From NCBI GenBank assembly GCA_021397835.1, contig JAJFZO010000120.1, positions 549,501 to 613,500 on the forward strand: DNA of 64,000 bases, given 5' to 3'. Made by a program: the position numbers and the translations under genes. This DNA comes from Moringa oleifera. Its lineage: Eukaryota > Streptophyta > Magnoliopsida > Brassicales > Moringaceae. Positions 1-12,077 of the stretch are shown piece by piece; position 1 is the stretch's first letter; every line of letters begins with the position of its first letter. The notes beneath the pieces are model-generated. The model did not search any database, was not told the origin of the DNA, and saw only the letters and a program-made list of their open reading frames with translations.

Positions 1-57
1 GATAGCTTTGATTGCATTTGCACATTTATATAGCTTTGATTGCATTTGCACATTTAT
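1..57. repeat. 28-bp direct repeat, two copies
   Basis: The motif starting tagctttgattgcatttg occurs at 3 and again at 31, a clean 28-bp tandem duplication. The rest of 58-362 is AT-rich with a GA-rich stretch near 195-240 and a TG-rich stretch near 265-292. No gene is seen there. Confidence 0.9.
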
Positions 58-362
58 CATAATGCAACATTAAAAATTCCAAGGCAACTACAAAAAAGTG
101 TTTTATCTTTAAGGTGGAAGTTATTATATAGAGCAATAATAATATAAGAGATAGAAATAAATGTTCATTGACCTATGCTAGTGGACCAAAACAGCTAGAG
201 AGAGAAAAAAGGAAAAGGAAAAGGAGAGAGGAAAAAGCAATGCCTAAAGAAAGACATTTATCATATATGTGTGTATATGTGTGTGTGCATATAACGTTTA
301 CTTTTTCCCACTTCTTCCAATTCAAAGAAATACAAAGTTAAGTACCTTTCAAATTCTCACCC

Positions 363-827
363 TGCAATAAAGCTAACTTTTGTCATCCAATCCCCCCGTT
401 GCTAGGACCACATTCCCGGCATTACTAGGTAATTATGCTAACGAAAGGGCCACCATTGGTCCTGAACCAACAAGAGAAGATTTCAAGCATGAGAACAAAC
501 ATTGACCGAGAACAAAGGAACAAAGGATTACTTATAGCGAAGCATTACAAGATGAGATCAACTTGGCTATTCTGTTTGCTTGATGCCTACACCTTCTGCA
601 CGACTTGGTCACCATCGACATGCAAACCATGATATTGGGGTTCAAAAAAGATCATGACATGAATAATTCCACATGTCAATTTTTATCCTAAGATGTTACA
701 GACGGGACAAAACAACATCTACAACTTTATAAAATAATGGAAATTTGGGAAGCCGTTCAGCCTTTCATCAAACAATCCCAATATAGAAGAAATTTGCTAA
801 ATTTCCAATTCTAACTACAAGAGAGTT

Positions 828-865
<38 letters not shown>

Positions 866-2620
866 TATATCGAAGGAATCAAGAAATGCCCTTACAAGAG
901 AAAAAGTTATCATTAATTTTAGTTTAGAGTTTAAAAAAAAAAAATCAAAGGAATCAAGAAATGCCCTTACAAGAGAAAAAGTTATCATTAATTTTAGTTT
1001 CACCTCGCTTATCTCCATAGGAAGATGGGAAAACAATATCCAAAACATTGACAATGTCATCAAGAGAAGTACGTACAAATATTGCATTGCTTTTAGGAAC
1101 CAAAATCCAGTGATGCAAGTAACATCTTTCTTATGTGACTGCGGTAATTGAAAGACATGCCTCCAGTATTTAAAAAAAAAAAAGAAGAGAAAAAAAAAAG
1201 CAAAGATAGTGTAATATCAAAAATTTTCAAAAAGAAAAAGTGGACAAAACATCAAAAAATAAAAAAATAAAGCCATTGAAACTCTTGCCTTTGTGTACAC
1301 CTTTTTTTTTTTTTTGTGTGTCAGAAACAAAGTAAAAAATTCAATTAGCCATGAGGCACAAAGGAAATGCCACCCACGTACATAAAATGGGAAGAATTCA
1401 TTAAAAGAAAACACAACCAAGACATTCAAGTAAGTAAAATTTTCAAATGTATATCCATCCCTCTCAAGCCAAGGTCATTCAATGCCAAAATAATACTAGC
1501 CTCTCCCTATTACTCCTCTAACCTATTTGTTCTAATTAACAACTGTAACAGAAAGTATACTCAACAACCTTACACCCAACAATCTCATAACAACCTTAAT
1601 GTCCTATTCTTTCTGGACTCATACCCCGTCCCCACATAATGGCCAAACAACCAAGTGTCAACCTCAGCACCTCATGTTGTTTTCTTCCGCCATACACATG
1701 CGACATGAATTCGTGGTCTAACACTACCATATAATACAATGAGAGAGATGATATTATGTCATTATCAAATGAAACTAGAAAAAAAAAATTCACTAGGTTT
1801 ATTCCAGTTTATAAAATACATTATAACATAAGGATGCAATGGCATGGCAGTATATTAATAAATTGTAGAAGAATTTTATAAAACAAGTACCTTTTCATCA
1901 GGTAAAGATAATTCCCATTAAAATAATAGCACCCCTAACATCTATTGATAGCAGATAATGCCGCTCCAAGTGTTTAGATTCAAACAGATAACCAAGCTCA
2001 TTAAAACCTACTAAGGAAATAATTAGTTATGTTCATCTTTCAAGCGTGTACGTCCATAAGGAGAAATAGAATTATTTTTGGTTTAGAAGAATTTATCTTT
2101 CATTTGTTAGCTCACATAACTTGATAAAAATACAAAGGAAAAAGATCATATGATTCTCTCATTAAGTACAAGAAAATAGTTACCTTTAGATAACTAAGAA
2201 AATATGATGATCTGTATTTTTGATATCTTTTTTCACTTTACAACTTGTGTCCAACCAAATAATGCATCAAATATTAGAAAGAATTATTTAAAATTTAAAT
2301 GAGCATGCTTTGAGTTTTTATGACAAAATAGTTACTCCTAGATACAGAAAATCAAACAATCTGTATTTTAGTATTTCTTTTTTTTTTTTTTTACATTTTA
2401 CAACCTTTGTTCAATCGGACAAAACATCAAATATTAGAAACAAAGAAATGAGCATATCTTGAGTTTTACACCAAAAGAACAATCAAAGAAAAGCTTTCCA
2501 CTAAACTATATATCATTATCACAAAAGGAGAAGAATTTTACCTTTAAAAGCAAATTTGGTACTAGAAAGCCACTGGGTGCATTTGATAGCTACTCTGTGA
2601 CCAGTGAGTGTATTAAAAAT
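363..2620 (-). pseudogene. ELP2: Elongator subunit 2 (ELP2)-like gene fragment, introns retained
   Basis: ELP2 is a WD40 scaffold of the Elongator complex (tRNA wobble-uridine modification, transcription elongation). Read on the minus strand, four segments follow the order of plant ELP2. At 2620-2542 is TGHRVAIKCTQWLSSTKFAF, ending at a GT donor. At 1978-1891 is LERHYLLS followed by GAIIL, then a one-base insertion within the WELS motif and a GT donor. At 1168-1005 is YWRHVFQLPQSHKK then VTCITGF, with the following SLDDIVNVLDIVFPSSYGD in another frame. At 493-363 is GPMVALSLA, an in-frame stop, then VVLATGGLDD. AT-rich introns separate the segments, so this is not a retrocopy. The first ELP2 exon and everything after this blade are missing. 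The frameshifts and at least two stops (near 447 and 372) argue for a pseudogene. Confidence 0.75.
831..1001. repeat. TA microsatellite followed by a ~75-bp tandem duplication
   Basis: A TA tract at 831-870 is followed by two copies (from ~873 and ~948) of a segment containing ggaatcaagaaatgccctta and gagaaaaagttatcatta. It abuts the 3' edge of the ELP2 WD segment at 1005, near the breakpoint of the ~1.26-kb tandem units. Confidence 0.85.
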
Positions 2621-3091
2621 CTGAGTACTCTACCCACTGTAAATTGAAGGAAAAGAAAAGTTCACAAATGAGTGGATAGCATCCCGATGGTTCAAAGCCT
2701 ATAAAATACAGAAAACTAGTGATAGAGAGGTTGACAGAAAAATTGTTTCATTAACCTGAAATAAAGCTTACATTGACAAGTCATAATTTCAAATCAACAA
2801 TAACTACAAGGCTGTAGAAGAAAACAGAAATGTGATAGTTCACTGCATCATTCAAATGATAAATTATTCAGACCAAACAATGGTTTATTCCACCCAAAAT
2901 GGACACAACAATCTCCTCAATGTATCAAAAGTGAGTTGTAAAGCTAAGGATGATTCTTTACCTGTGACACTGCAGGAATTACCTTGATAAATGGTGCACG
3001 ATTTCTAAAATGGTAACTTTTCACCCAGAAATCAAGTGCTGATTGAGCTTGATTTTCTCCGACTAGATATACTTCTAATTCGGTTCTAGTA

Positions 3092-3255
3092 AGCTTGATT
3101 TCCATAGGAAGATGCGAAAACAATATCCAAAACATTGACAATGCCATCAAGAGAAGTACATACAAATATTACATTGCTTTTAGAAACCAAAATCCAGTGA
3201 TGCAAGTAACACCTTTCTTATGTGACTGTGGTGATTGAAACACATGCCTCCAGTA
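3092..3255 (-). pseudogene. Duplicate ELP2 WD-repeat segment (unit 1)
   Basis: This repeats the 1005-1168 segment: YWRHVFQSPQSHKKGVTCIT, then a frame change to a VNVLDIVFPSSYG-like stretch. It ends directly against the TELEVYLVGENQ sequence, which belongs to another exon, so an ELP2 exon and an unrelated exon are fused at the duplication breakpoint. It keeps the ELP2 GVTCITG core but cannot be read through in one frame. Confidence 0.7.
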
Positions 3256-4354
3256 TTTAAAATAAAAAAACGACAAAGAAAAACAAAGATAGTGTAATAT
3301 CAAAAATTTTGAAAAAGAAAATGTGGACAAAACATAAATAAATAAAAAAAGCCATTGAAACTCTTCCCTTTGTGAACACTTTTTTTTTTGTGTCAAAAAC
3401 AAAGTAAAACATTAAATTAGCTATAAGGCACAAAGGGAATGCCACCCATGTACATAAAATGGTAAGATTTCATTAAAAGAAAACATAACCAAGACAGTAC
3501 AGTAAGCAGAATTTTCAAATGTCTAGCCATCCCTCTCAAGCCAAGGTCATTCAATGCCAAAATAATACTTGCCTCTCCCCATTACTCCTCTAACCTATTT
3601 GTTCTAATTAACAACTGTAACAGAAAGCATACTCAACAGCCTTACACCCAACAATCTCATAACTACGATAGTGTCGTATTCTTTCTAGACTCATACCCAG
3701 TCCCCACATAATGGCCAAACAACCAAGTGTCAAGCTCAACACCTCATTGTGTTTTCTTCCGCCATACATATGCGATATGAATTCGTGATCTAACAGTACC
3801 ACATAATATAATGAAATAGATGTTATTATGTCATTATCAAATGAAACTAGTGATAGCTGCTCTGTGACCAGCGAGTATAGTCAAAATCTGAGTACTCTAC
3901 CCACTGTAAATGGAAGGAAAAGAAAAGTTCACAAATGAGTGGATAGCATCCCCACAGTTCAAAGCCTATAAAATACAGAAAACTAGTGGTAGAGAGGTTG
4001 ACAGAAAAACTGTTTCATTTGCCTAAAATAAAGCTTACATTGACAAGTCATAATTTCAAATCAACAATAACTATAAGGCTGTAGAAGTAAACAGAAATGT
4101 GATAGTTCACTGCATCATTCAAATGATAAATTATTCAGACCAAACAATGGTTTATTCCACTCATAATGGACACAACAATGTCCTCAATGTATCAAAAGTG
4201 AGTTGTAAAGCTAAGGATGATTTCTTTACGTGTGCCACTGTGGGAATTACCTTAATAAATGGTGCAGGATTTCTGAAATGGCAACTTTTCACCCAGAAAT
4301 CAAGTGCTGATTGAGCTTGATTTTCTCCAACTAGATATACTTCTAATTCGGCTC

Positions 4355-4523
4355 TAGTAAGCTTGATTTCCATAGGAAGATGCGAAAACAATATCCAAAA
4401 CATTGACAATGCCATCAAGAGAAGTACATACAAATATTACATTGCTTTTAGAAACCAAAATCCAGTGATGCAAGTAACACCTTTCTTATGTGACTGTGGT
4501 GATTGAAACACATGCCTCCAGTA
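4355..4523 (-). pseudogene. Duplicate ELP2 WD-repeat segment (unit 2)
   Basis: Nearly identical to the segment at 3092-3255. It has the same WRHV...SHKK core, the same frame change and the same fusion to the AELEVYLVGENQ exon. The near-identity to the neighbouring unit indicates recent tandem duplication. Confidence 0.7.
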
Positions 4524-5515
4524 TTTAAAATAAAAAAAACGACAAAGAAAAACAAAGATAGTGTAATATCAAAAATTTTGAAAAAGAAAATGTGGACAAA
4601 ACATAAATAAATAAAAAAAGCCATTGAAACTCTTCCCTTTGTGAACACTTTTTTTTTTGTGTCAAAAACAAAGTAAAACATTAAATTAGCTATAAGGCAC
4701 AAAGGGAATGCCACCCATGTACATAAAATGGTAAGATTTCATTAAAAGAAAACATAACCAAGACAGTACAGTAAGCAGAATTTTCAAATGTCTAGCCATC
4801 CCTCTCAAGCCAAGGTCATTCAATGCCAAAATAATACTTGCCTCTCCCCATTACTCCTCTAACCTATTTGTTCTAATTAACAACTGTAACAGAAAGCATA
4901 CTCAACAGCCTTACACCCAACAATCTCATAACTACGATAGTGTCCTATTCTTTTTGGACTCATACCCAGTCCCCACATAATGGCCAAACAACCAAGTGTC
5001 AAGCTCAGCACCTCATTGTGTTTTCTTCCACCATACAATGCGATATGAATTCGTGATCTAACACTACCACATAACATAATGAAATAGATGTTATTATGTC
5101 ATTATCAAATGAAACTAGTGATAGCTGCTCTGTGACCAGCGAGTATAGTCAAAATCTGAGTACTCTACCCACTGTAAATTGAAGGAAAAGAAAAGTTCAC
5201 AAATGAGTGGATAGCATCCCACAGTTCAAAGCCTATAAAATGCAGAAAACCAGTGGTAGAGAGGTTGACAGAAAAACTGTTTCATTTGCCTGAAATAAAG
5301 CTTACATTGACAAGTCATAATTTCAAATCAACAATAACTATAAGGCTGTATAAGTAAACAGAAATGATAGTTTACTGCATCATTCAAATGATAAATTATT
5401 CAGACCAAACAATGGTTTATTCCACTCAAAATGGACACAACAATGTCGTCAATGTATCAAAAGTGAGTTGTAAAGCTAAGGATGATTTCTTTACGTGTGC
5501 CACTGTGGGAATTAC

Positions 5516-6360
5516 CTTAACAAATGGTGCAGGATTTCTGAAATGGCAACTTTTCACCCAGAAATCAAGTGCTGATTGAGCTTGATTTTCTCCAACTAGA
5601 TATACTTCTAATTCGGCTCTAAGAAACTTGTTCAGTCTTCTCTGTACTCTTAATATCAACTCTTTGTGGTGGCCACCATTATCCTTAAAACCTTCCCCTG
5701 CACCATTCTATAACCAGTAATCAAAAGTTTCCAATCAAGTATAATCAAATTCAATTACTTAAGCAACCAAATTAAGAAACCAAATTTGGAGGTAACAACA
5801 TTCAAATCCTTCCTCACTCCATTCTATAACCAGTAATCAAAAGTTTCTAATCAAGCACAATCAAATTGAATTACCTAACCAACCAAATTAAGCAACCAAA
5901 TTAAAAAACCAAATTCTGAGATAACAACATTCAAATCCCCTCCATATAGCGTAGAAAATATACCAGAAAAAATCCCCCAGCTGATCGACGCCTCCACGGT
6001 CAAGTGGCCAAATCGCAGAGCCCATTCTCAAATTTCTCTAAAGTTTCTGCCTATGTTTTTTCTCTCAAATTTTCTCTCTCTAAATTTCTCCCTCCGTAAT
6101 AAATCTCTCTTTCTCTTCCAATCTATGCAATTTATAGTACGAGCACGCAACGGTCATATTACCTTATAAGCATTAAATTTCGAAAATCCACATAACGGCA
6201 TTGGTCCAGCGTTGAGCATTTGCCACTGGTAAGAAAACGATCCTGTATGTGCGCGCGCACGTGTTCCTACCTGTTCGGGTTGAGCATCCTTCAAGCCATT
6301 CCTTCTTCCCTTCATAGAAACGGCCTCGCTTTTGCTAACCAGAGGGGGAGAGAGAGGCAT
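5516..6360 (-). CDS. Possible two-exon gene start, unrecognised protein (copy A)
   Basis: I do not recognise this product. Exon 1 (6360-6163) starts at ATG with MPLSPPLVSKSEAVSMKGRR, is open for 66 codons and ends AAG before GTAATA. Exon 2 (5707-5516) follows an AG acceptor, is open for 64 codons and ends AAG before GTAATT. Both junctions are phase 0, so the exons join in frame. Exon 2 contains KELILRVQRRLNKFLRAELE and SALDFWVKS. The ELEVYL...LDFW spacing faintly recalls the hAT transposase dimerisation region, but this is tentative. No convincing third exon was found, because downstream sequence passes into the ELP2-containing tandem units. The same two exons occur at 52775-53607; exon 1 is identical there. 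A short alternative intron inside exon 1 would be about 45 nt, too short for most plants. It may be a live chimeric gene start or only a conserved fragment. Confidence 0.35.
6249..6263. other. CG-alternating palindrome overlapping CACGTG
   Basis: The palindrome gtgcgcgcgcac at 6249-6260 overlaps a CACGTG core at 6258-6263. CpG-rich alternating purine-pyrimidine DNA is rare in this AT-rich window. It lies inside the open frame of exon 1 of the unrecognised gene and encodes part of GTRARAHT. It is identical in the second copy at 53496-53510. CACGTG is a plant G-box core, but a regulatory role here is only conjecture. Confidence 0.6.
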
Positions 6361-6591
6361 GGTCTTCTATGCAGACTAATCTGTCTCTTCTAGTTCGGGA
6401 GGTTGCCTTTGCGTGAGTGAAGTCCAAGGAGGAAGGCTATTATTTCTGTGTACGGTGCAGCTCATGTAGCCAAATTACTATCCTCTGTGATCTACCTTAC
6501 TGAATACATTGGTTTGAATCAGTACTTTCATGCCATGTGTTCAAGCATTTAATATCCTTGCATTTTAAGAGAGTTTAAAAAAAAAAGTGAA

Positions 6592-9500
6592 ATGATAAAG
6601 TTTTTTAACATGTGGAATTGGTGGGATACAGATATTGAGACTTCCGGGCTCCACATATGTTATAATTTAATGTATATAATATATATATACATGTATTTTT
6701 ATATGTGTGAGCATGTATGCACTTGTATGCATACTTTATTAACCATTGCACAAAACAGAATAAAAGCATCTATTTTTATTTGAAAATGTTAATTCTAAAA
6801 AATTATTTAAAATGATGTATTTTGCTTGAATATAATCAAAGATGTGAGATTTATTTAAAAAAAATGAATTCTTTCTAGCAATAGACCCATAGTTTTGAAT
6901 TCAATATCTTGAAAAATAATATATTTACGATATTAAAATTGATGCAATTTATTTTATAAAATTGATAAAAATATATAACAATATGTAAATTTTATTTTTA
7001 ATATCTATTTATTTTTTATTTTGATAAGAAACTATTTTTATTGAGTGATAATTTATAAACCAAAAGAATAACAAGAATGTCTAATTAAATTTAAATCAAC
7101 ATGACTCCAATGTTTTTTATTAGAAGGGATTGTAATGGAGAAGTTGCTAAATCTCCTTGTGAGTTTCTCTTCAACCAAATAAAAATGGTTGGGCCAAATT
7201 GAAGTGCATGGAAGCTTTTGACTAGATATTAACCACCTAAGACATTTCTTTATTTTAAAATAGTCAATGGGTCGATTAAGAAAGAGCCAGTCTAAGAGGA
7301 TAAATAATTGTAGATGCCCAACCAATTCTTATGATTAAAATCCTGCAAATGTTTAAAGTGAACTATATAATAATTGTAAAAATAATATAAATTTTATTAG
7401 TATACTATAGCAAAATATGTTTTTCAAAAGAAAATATGAGTAAAAAACTAAAAATATTCAACAAAATTAATATATACACAAAAAAGTTTTAAAAAATTAA
7501 TGTAACTAAAAGAAAATTAAAAAATTAGTCAAAAAATTAATCCAACAAAAATAAAAACAATACATATTGTAGAAAAAAATATTTTATTGGAAAAAAAGTA
7601 AAAATGTAATATAAAAAATATATATCAAAAAAATTATAAATCAATAATTTATAATAACGCATATCTTTGGGGTCAAGAGAAAGAGATGAGGAAAAAAAGA
7701 ATATAGAATTTTTTTTCTAGAAATTATAGAGATAATATCTACATTTTACTCAAAAAATCAAAAAAATGCAAAAAAGAATCTTAAACATAAAATAATATAA
7801 ATTATTTTTCCAGTCATCATAAAAATATTATTCAAATTTTATTCATAAACACATCAAAAAATGCAAACAAACCTAAAAAATCTAAAAAAATACAGAAAAT
7901 GCAAAATACAAAAGAAAAGGATAAAAATTAGAAAACAATGAAAAAACAAAAATAATTTAAAATTTCATAAATAAAAAATAAAATCCAAAAAAATAAAGTT
8001 ACTAGAAAAAAAATAAGAGAAAGAAATTAAAAATACACAATAAAATTTCAATATATATATATATATATATGTAAGAAAAAAATTGAAAAAACTCAAAGTA
8101 ATTAAAAGAAAATAAGAAAAAAGAGTAAAAAAATTCAACAAAAATCATGACAACGCCAGTAAAGAAAGGCAATAGTAAAAAAAAAAAATTATTGCAAAAG
8201 AAGAAAATAGATTTTGTTGGAAAAGAAAATAATAAAAAATAAAATAAATAAAATATGAAAACAAGAGAAAAGGAAATATATCAAAAAAAATACAAACATA
8301 AAAAGAAAATAAAATAAAATGAAATCCAAAAAATCAAAGAAATTAAAAAATTAAAAAACCAAAAGATTAGAAAACTCAAAGAAATAAAAATATGGAGAAA
8401 AAATATTGTAAAATATTTAAAACAACTCAAAAATCACAAGATATTCTACAGAAAAAATAAAAAAAACAATTTTGATTTGCATTTGATCTTTTAAAGAAAA
8501 ATATAATAAAAATACAATAAATAAATTAATGAAAAACTAAAAATACAACAAAAATAAAAAGTACCTAAAATAAATAAATAAAAGTATGTGAAAAATAAAA
8601 TAAAATTCAAAAAATCAAATAAATTAAAAATAACGAAAAGATAAAAACTAAATTAATTAGTCAAAATTACAACTTCTTGGAGAGATCTAATATTTGTTAT
8701 TTTGCTGAATTAAAATAATCAAAGATGATAATAATTAAAATTATTTATATATTTAAAATTTAAAATTTTTATTATTGAGAATCCAATGAAAGGTAAGATC
8801 ACTTAAAATTATTTTTTCAATATTCATAAAGATATTATCTAAATTTTGTTCAAAAAAATGGAAAAAAAACTCAAAAAATATAAAAAAAATAAAAACATGC
8901 AAGAAAAGAACAAAAAATGCAAAAATATAAAAATATAAAAGATCATAAAATTATTTTGAAATAAAAGCAAATAAAAAATCTAAAAGATTAAATAAAAGAA
9001 AAAATTCAAAAAAATAAAGTTACTAAAAGAAAATAAGAAAAAATTAAAAATACCAAACAAAATAAGAAAAAAGAAGAAAAACACTAAAGTAATTAAAAAA
9101 AGAGAAAAAAGAGAAAAAAATTCAACAAAAAAAAAGACAAACATATAAAAAAGAAAATATTATATATAAAATAATTTTTTGAGAATGTATACAATCAAAA
9201 TTTTTGAATATTAGGACTGATCAAACTCATAAAGTGAGTCATTTATAACTCTTTGTCAGTATCATGTTAAGGGCTTATATGACGAAGTAAAAGTAAAAAA
9301 TAAGAAAAACTTTAAAATTAAACACCAGAGTTAAATCAACATGAGACAAAATTTGAAAAGAACAAAAACAATATGAATATAAATTTTTTTGTATAATTAA
9401 ACATAAGCAAATTTTTGTTAATTTTAATTTTGAAAAATTAATATATGCAGTGTTAATAAAATATTGTAAGTAACATACATTTGGAATAATGTTTTCATTT

Positions 9501-9870
9501 TTAGTCATACAACTTTTTTCAAGATTTTTGATTCATTAAATAAATTTAAACTATTAATAAATTGTACCATATCTTGTTCTAAATTTTTTTTTAAGATTAT
9601 AATAATATTTTTAAAAAATTATTATCACTAAAGGTTAATAATTTTTCTAAATTATACAATATATATATACTAAATTAAAATATATTTCAAAAAATTTAAC
9701 AATAATTCTCATCATAAAAAATTATTATAAAATAAATTTAAGATAATTATGTAAATAGGCAGAGTAACTAAATTTTAATTGAAAATAATGACCAATTAAA
9801 AGAATTTTTTTCTAATATTATATTGCTATTAATTATAAAAAATTTATAAAAATATGAAAAAATCAATAAA
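6592..9870. other. A-rich low-complexity region without genes
   Basis: Most of this is A/T, with the plus strand dominated by A runs broken by short words such as atcaaaaaaatgc and aaaataaaa. Short AT tracts occur near 6676-6688 and 8051-8070. No open frame resembles a known protein and no RNA gene is visible. Phrases such as attattcaaattttattcat (near 7829) recur in copy B, which points to degenerate internal repeats. Confidence 0.8.
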
Positions 9871-10140
9871 CTATAAAAAAAATATTATTTACTGAAAAAT
9901 TAAAAACCATCATTAAAAGATTACGATCTATCAGTATAAGTCAAAATGAATTATATTAACGAAAAAAAATTCATATAAGCTTCGTGATGCTTTTCACATC
10001 TATCAATATATACAATCAATGTTTACTGACAAATATTTTGTTCGTTAATATATATTCAAGATTTTAATGATGGTTTTTTTCATCCGTCACTATATATGTT
10101 AAAGTAATATTTTCGTATTGATAGACAAAATATCTGCCAT
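9871..10140. repeat. Left subterminal repeat region of the element
   Basis: It contains ccatcattaaaagattacg, tttactgacaa, taatgatgg and atccgtcactatatatg in both orientations. These resemble the motifs at 14190-14814. Such arrays of short direct and inverted words near the ends are typical of CACTA elements, where they bind the element's own protein. Confidence 0.55.
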
Positions 10141-10143
10141 TGT

Positions 10144-10980
10144 ATGTCCACTCTATATATCCTTTTTGATGCAAATTTTTATTTTTATAATTTTTATTTA
10201 ATTTTATTTTTAAATTATAATTATTGCATTGTATGCACCATAAATTTGCTATTTGGATCCACAATTTTAAGATTAGTTGCAACCACTTCAATATGTCAAT
10301 TATATTACATACAAACATTAATACAATATTCCAATTCTAAGCTGATACAAATGTTTAATAGTAATAACATAATAAAGTCACTAATATAGTAGTGGCAAGT
10401 TGCACACAAAGCTATTTTTAAGTTTAAAAGCATGGAAGTAAGCCCTTGATATTCTTCACCAAAACTCTTCATCAATGGCCTTTAGTTTGCAGATTCAATG
10501 GCTGGCTGTAAGCCCCTGAAATAGTAATAAGCAAAAGTAGTAATAATGTAAAAGCAATACAACTAACACTAAATTGGTACAGGTTCCACACTCCCAAAAA
10601 AAAAAAAAATCTTCAAGAAACAACAAATTGGATGGATCAAACATGAACCTATATGACCAAAATTAGCAACCATAAAGAAACACTTGAATTTCCAGCTTAA
10701 AGATATTCGTACCACAACCTAATGCGAGACTTCTTAGAGTTGCAAAGTGTTGCTATGGAACACTAATATCATCTTGAACCTATTAGTGACAATATATATA
10801 TATATATATATATAAGAATGAAGAAGTTATTAATTGTATTATTTCTAAACTTAAAATGTAAAAAATATCATACCTCTACATCATTTGATGCCCTCCCCAC
10901 ATTTGAAAGTTTAGTCAAATCAATATTTGGATATTTGCTTAAGTAAGTCAGCACAAATCCAAACTTTCCTTGAAGCAAGT
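10144..10980. other. Element interior without a recognised gene
   Basis: AT-rich sequence with a TA microsatellite at about 10,794-10,814. On the minus strand, 10,870-10,980 has a short open stretch just beyond the CSI-like exon (including LTYLSKYPNIDL), which I cannot assign. Nothing else is supported. Confidence 0.5.
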
Positions 10981-10984
10981 CAAG

Positions 10985-12077
10985 TGATGGTATAAATTGT
11001 TGCAGGAGACATAACTACGTTGACACCCTGAAACATAATGGCCAGGAGCGGGGCACTGATCTATATGCCTTCTGTATCCTCGAATTTTGCCTATGAATGG
11101 ACATCATTTTTTTAGAGCAGCTACCAAATTTTCACAGGACAGTCACCAAAGCCAATGAAACATAGAGCACATAACTACTATGAAACTACAAATGTGAAAT
11201 TAACATCTCTATACACAACATAAAAGAACGCATCATTCCAGCTGTTTGATAGTGATTCCTTCTAATGTCCCTTTTTCTTTTTCCTAGCTTTCCCTCTTCA
11301 TCCATTTCACTAGTCAAAGATGAACCGACGCTCAGTTCGATGGCATTTTCTCTAATCAAACATCAACTTCATTGCCCAAACACCTACTTGTGGACAGAAC
11401 AATTTGTACAGTATTTTCCCAGGAAATTTAAACAAGTCCATACAAGGTTTATTCTAGGACATTTATAACAGATATATAAGTGCAGTAAATGTTCACAGAG
11501 CCTAAAAAGTTAAGCCAAGGTGGAGAATGATTTCAAAACTACATCATGGTTTAATGTTATATTCTTTGTTCCTTTAATTACAGTGTAAGCACCTCTAAAT
11601 GATCTCAAACCTGTAAGCATTTATCATGCTTGAGAAAGATACTTTCTAAACTATGAGTATCAATTATTTCAATTTCCCACAGTGCAGTAGTTCAATCCAT
11701 GTTACTTAATTGCTCAGTATTATTCATCTTATGGTACGAAAGAAGACCAAAATGAAAGTAAAGAAGCAGCTTGCTCTGCTGCACACCAGAAGAAAAAGTT
11801 GAGTGGAGAGGAGGTGGGAACAGAACAGTAAACGACTTGAATTATAAACGATGCCATACCTGCAGATTTGAAGTATAGCTGTAAGCTTCTCACATAGAGC
11901 ATCAAGTCCACCAGCTTCCATCATAAAAAGTCGGTTCTTTGCATGGACGGAAGAAATTATGGATGGCAATCTCAAGGTAGCAATATCCCTCGAGCTAGTA
12001 GCTGGATCAGGAAGGTTAAACTCATCCCCTTCCTGATATGCAGGTCTTTTCATAGAACCTCTTGGTGTTTGGACTTC
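10985..12077 (-). pseudogene. Cellulose synthase interactive (CSI)-like armadillo-repeat fragment
   Basis: CSI proteins are large armadillo-repeat/C2 proteins that link cellulose synthase complexes to cortical microtubules. Two exon pieces appear in the expected order. The first (12077-11860) encodes KRPAYQEGDEFNLPDPAT, then LPSIISSVHAKNRL and MEAGGLDALCEKL; a one-base loss disrupts the YTSN motif before a GT donor. The second (11090-10985), after an AG acceptor, encodes FEDTEGI, a stop where tryptophan is expected, then ISAPLLAIMFQ and VMSPAT, then another stop. The family match rests on the EDTEGIWIS...LLLAILFQ...LSPAT series and the MEAGGL motif. The frameshift and two stops make it a pseudogene. 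It lies downstream of the PRIN2-like exons on the same strand, inside the element. Confidence 0.7.

Larger units (their letters stand above)
1005..5622. repeat. Tandem array of three units (2.09 + 1.26 + 1.26 kb)
   Basis: Unit boundaries are marked by a recurrent join between the ELP2 segment and the second exon of the gene at 5516-6360, near 1005, 3095, 4357 and 5622. The two right-hand units are nearly identical by eye. They lack sequence present in the longer left unit (about 1777-2583), which contains the ELP2 exon at 1891-1978. Each short unit keeps a truncated GHRAAI piece (around 3845-3889 and 5114-5154) and a WRHV segment. The array reads as serial duplication of a hybrid junction fragment. 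Confidence 0.85.
2226..9870. repeat. Large duplication, copy A (left part)
   Basis: This stretch matches 50748-57886 in order and orientation, and the homology resumes across the inserted element at 14815-15222 (57887-58285 in copy B). Copy A has one extra 1.26-kb unit (3095-4357). It also keeps about 580 bp (7156-7738) that copy B lacks, while copy B has extra repeats of an A-rich ~690-bp unit. The best-conserved part is around 6130-6640, where long stretches are identical. Confidence 0.88.

Noticed and set aside
815..1087. A minus-strand 90-codon open frame as a gene
   Set aside because: It spans the ELP2 pseudogene segment in the wrong frame and then a TA microsatellite and the 75-bp duplication.
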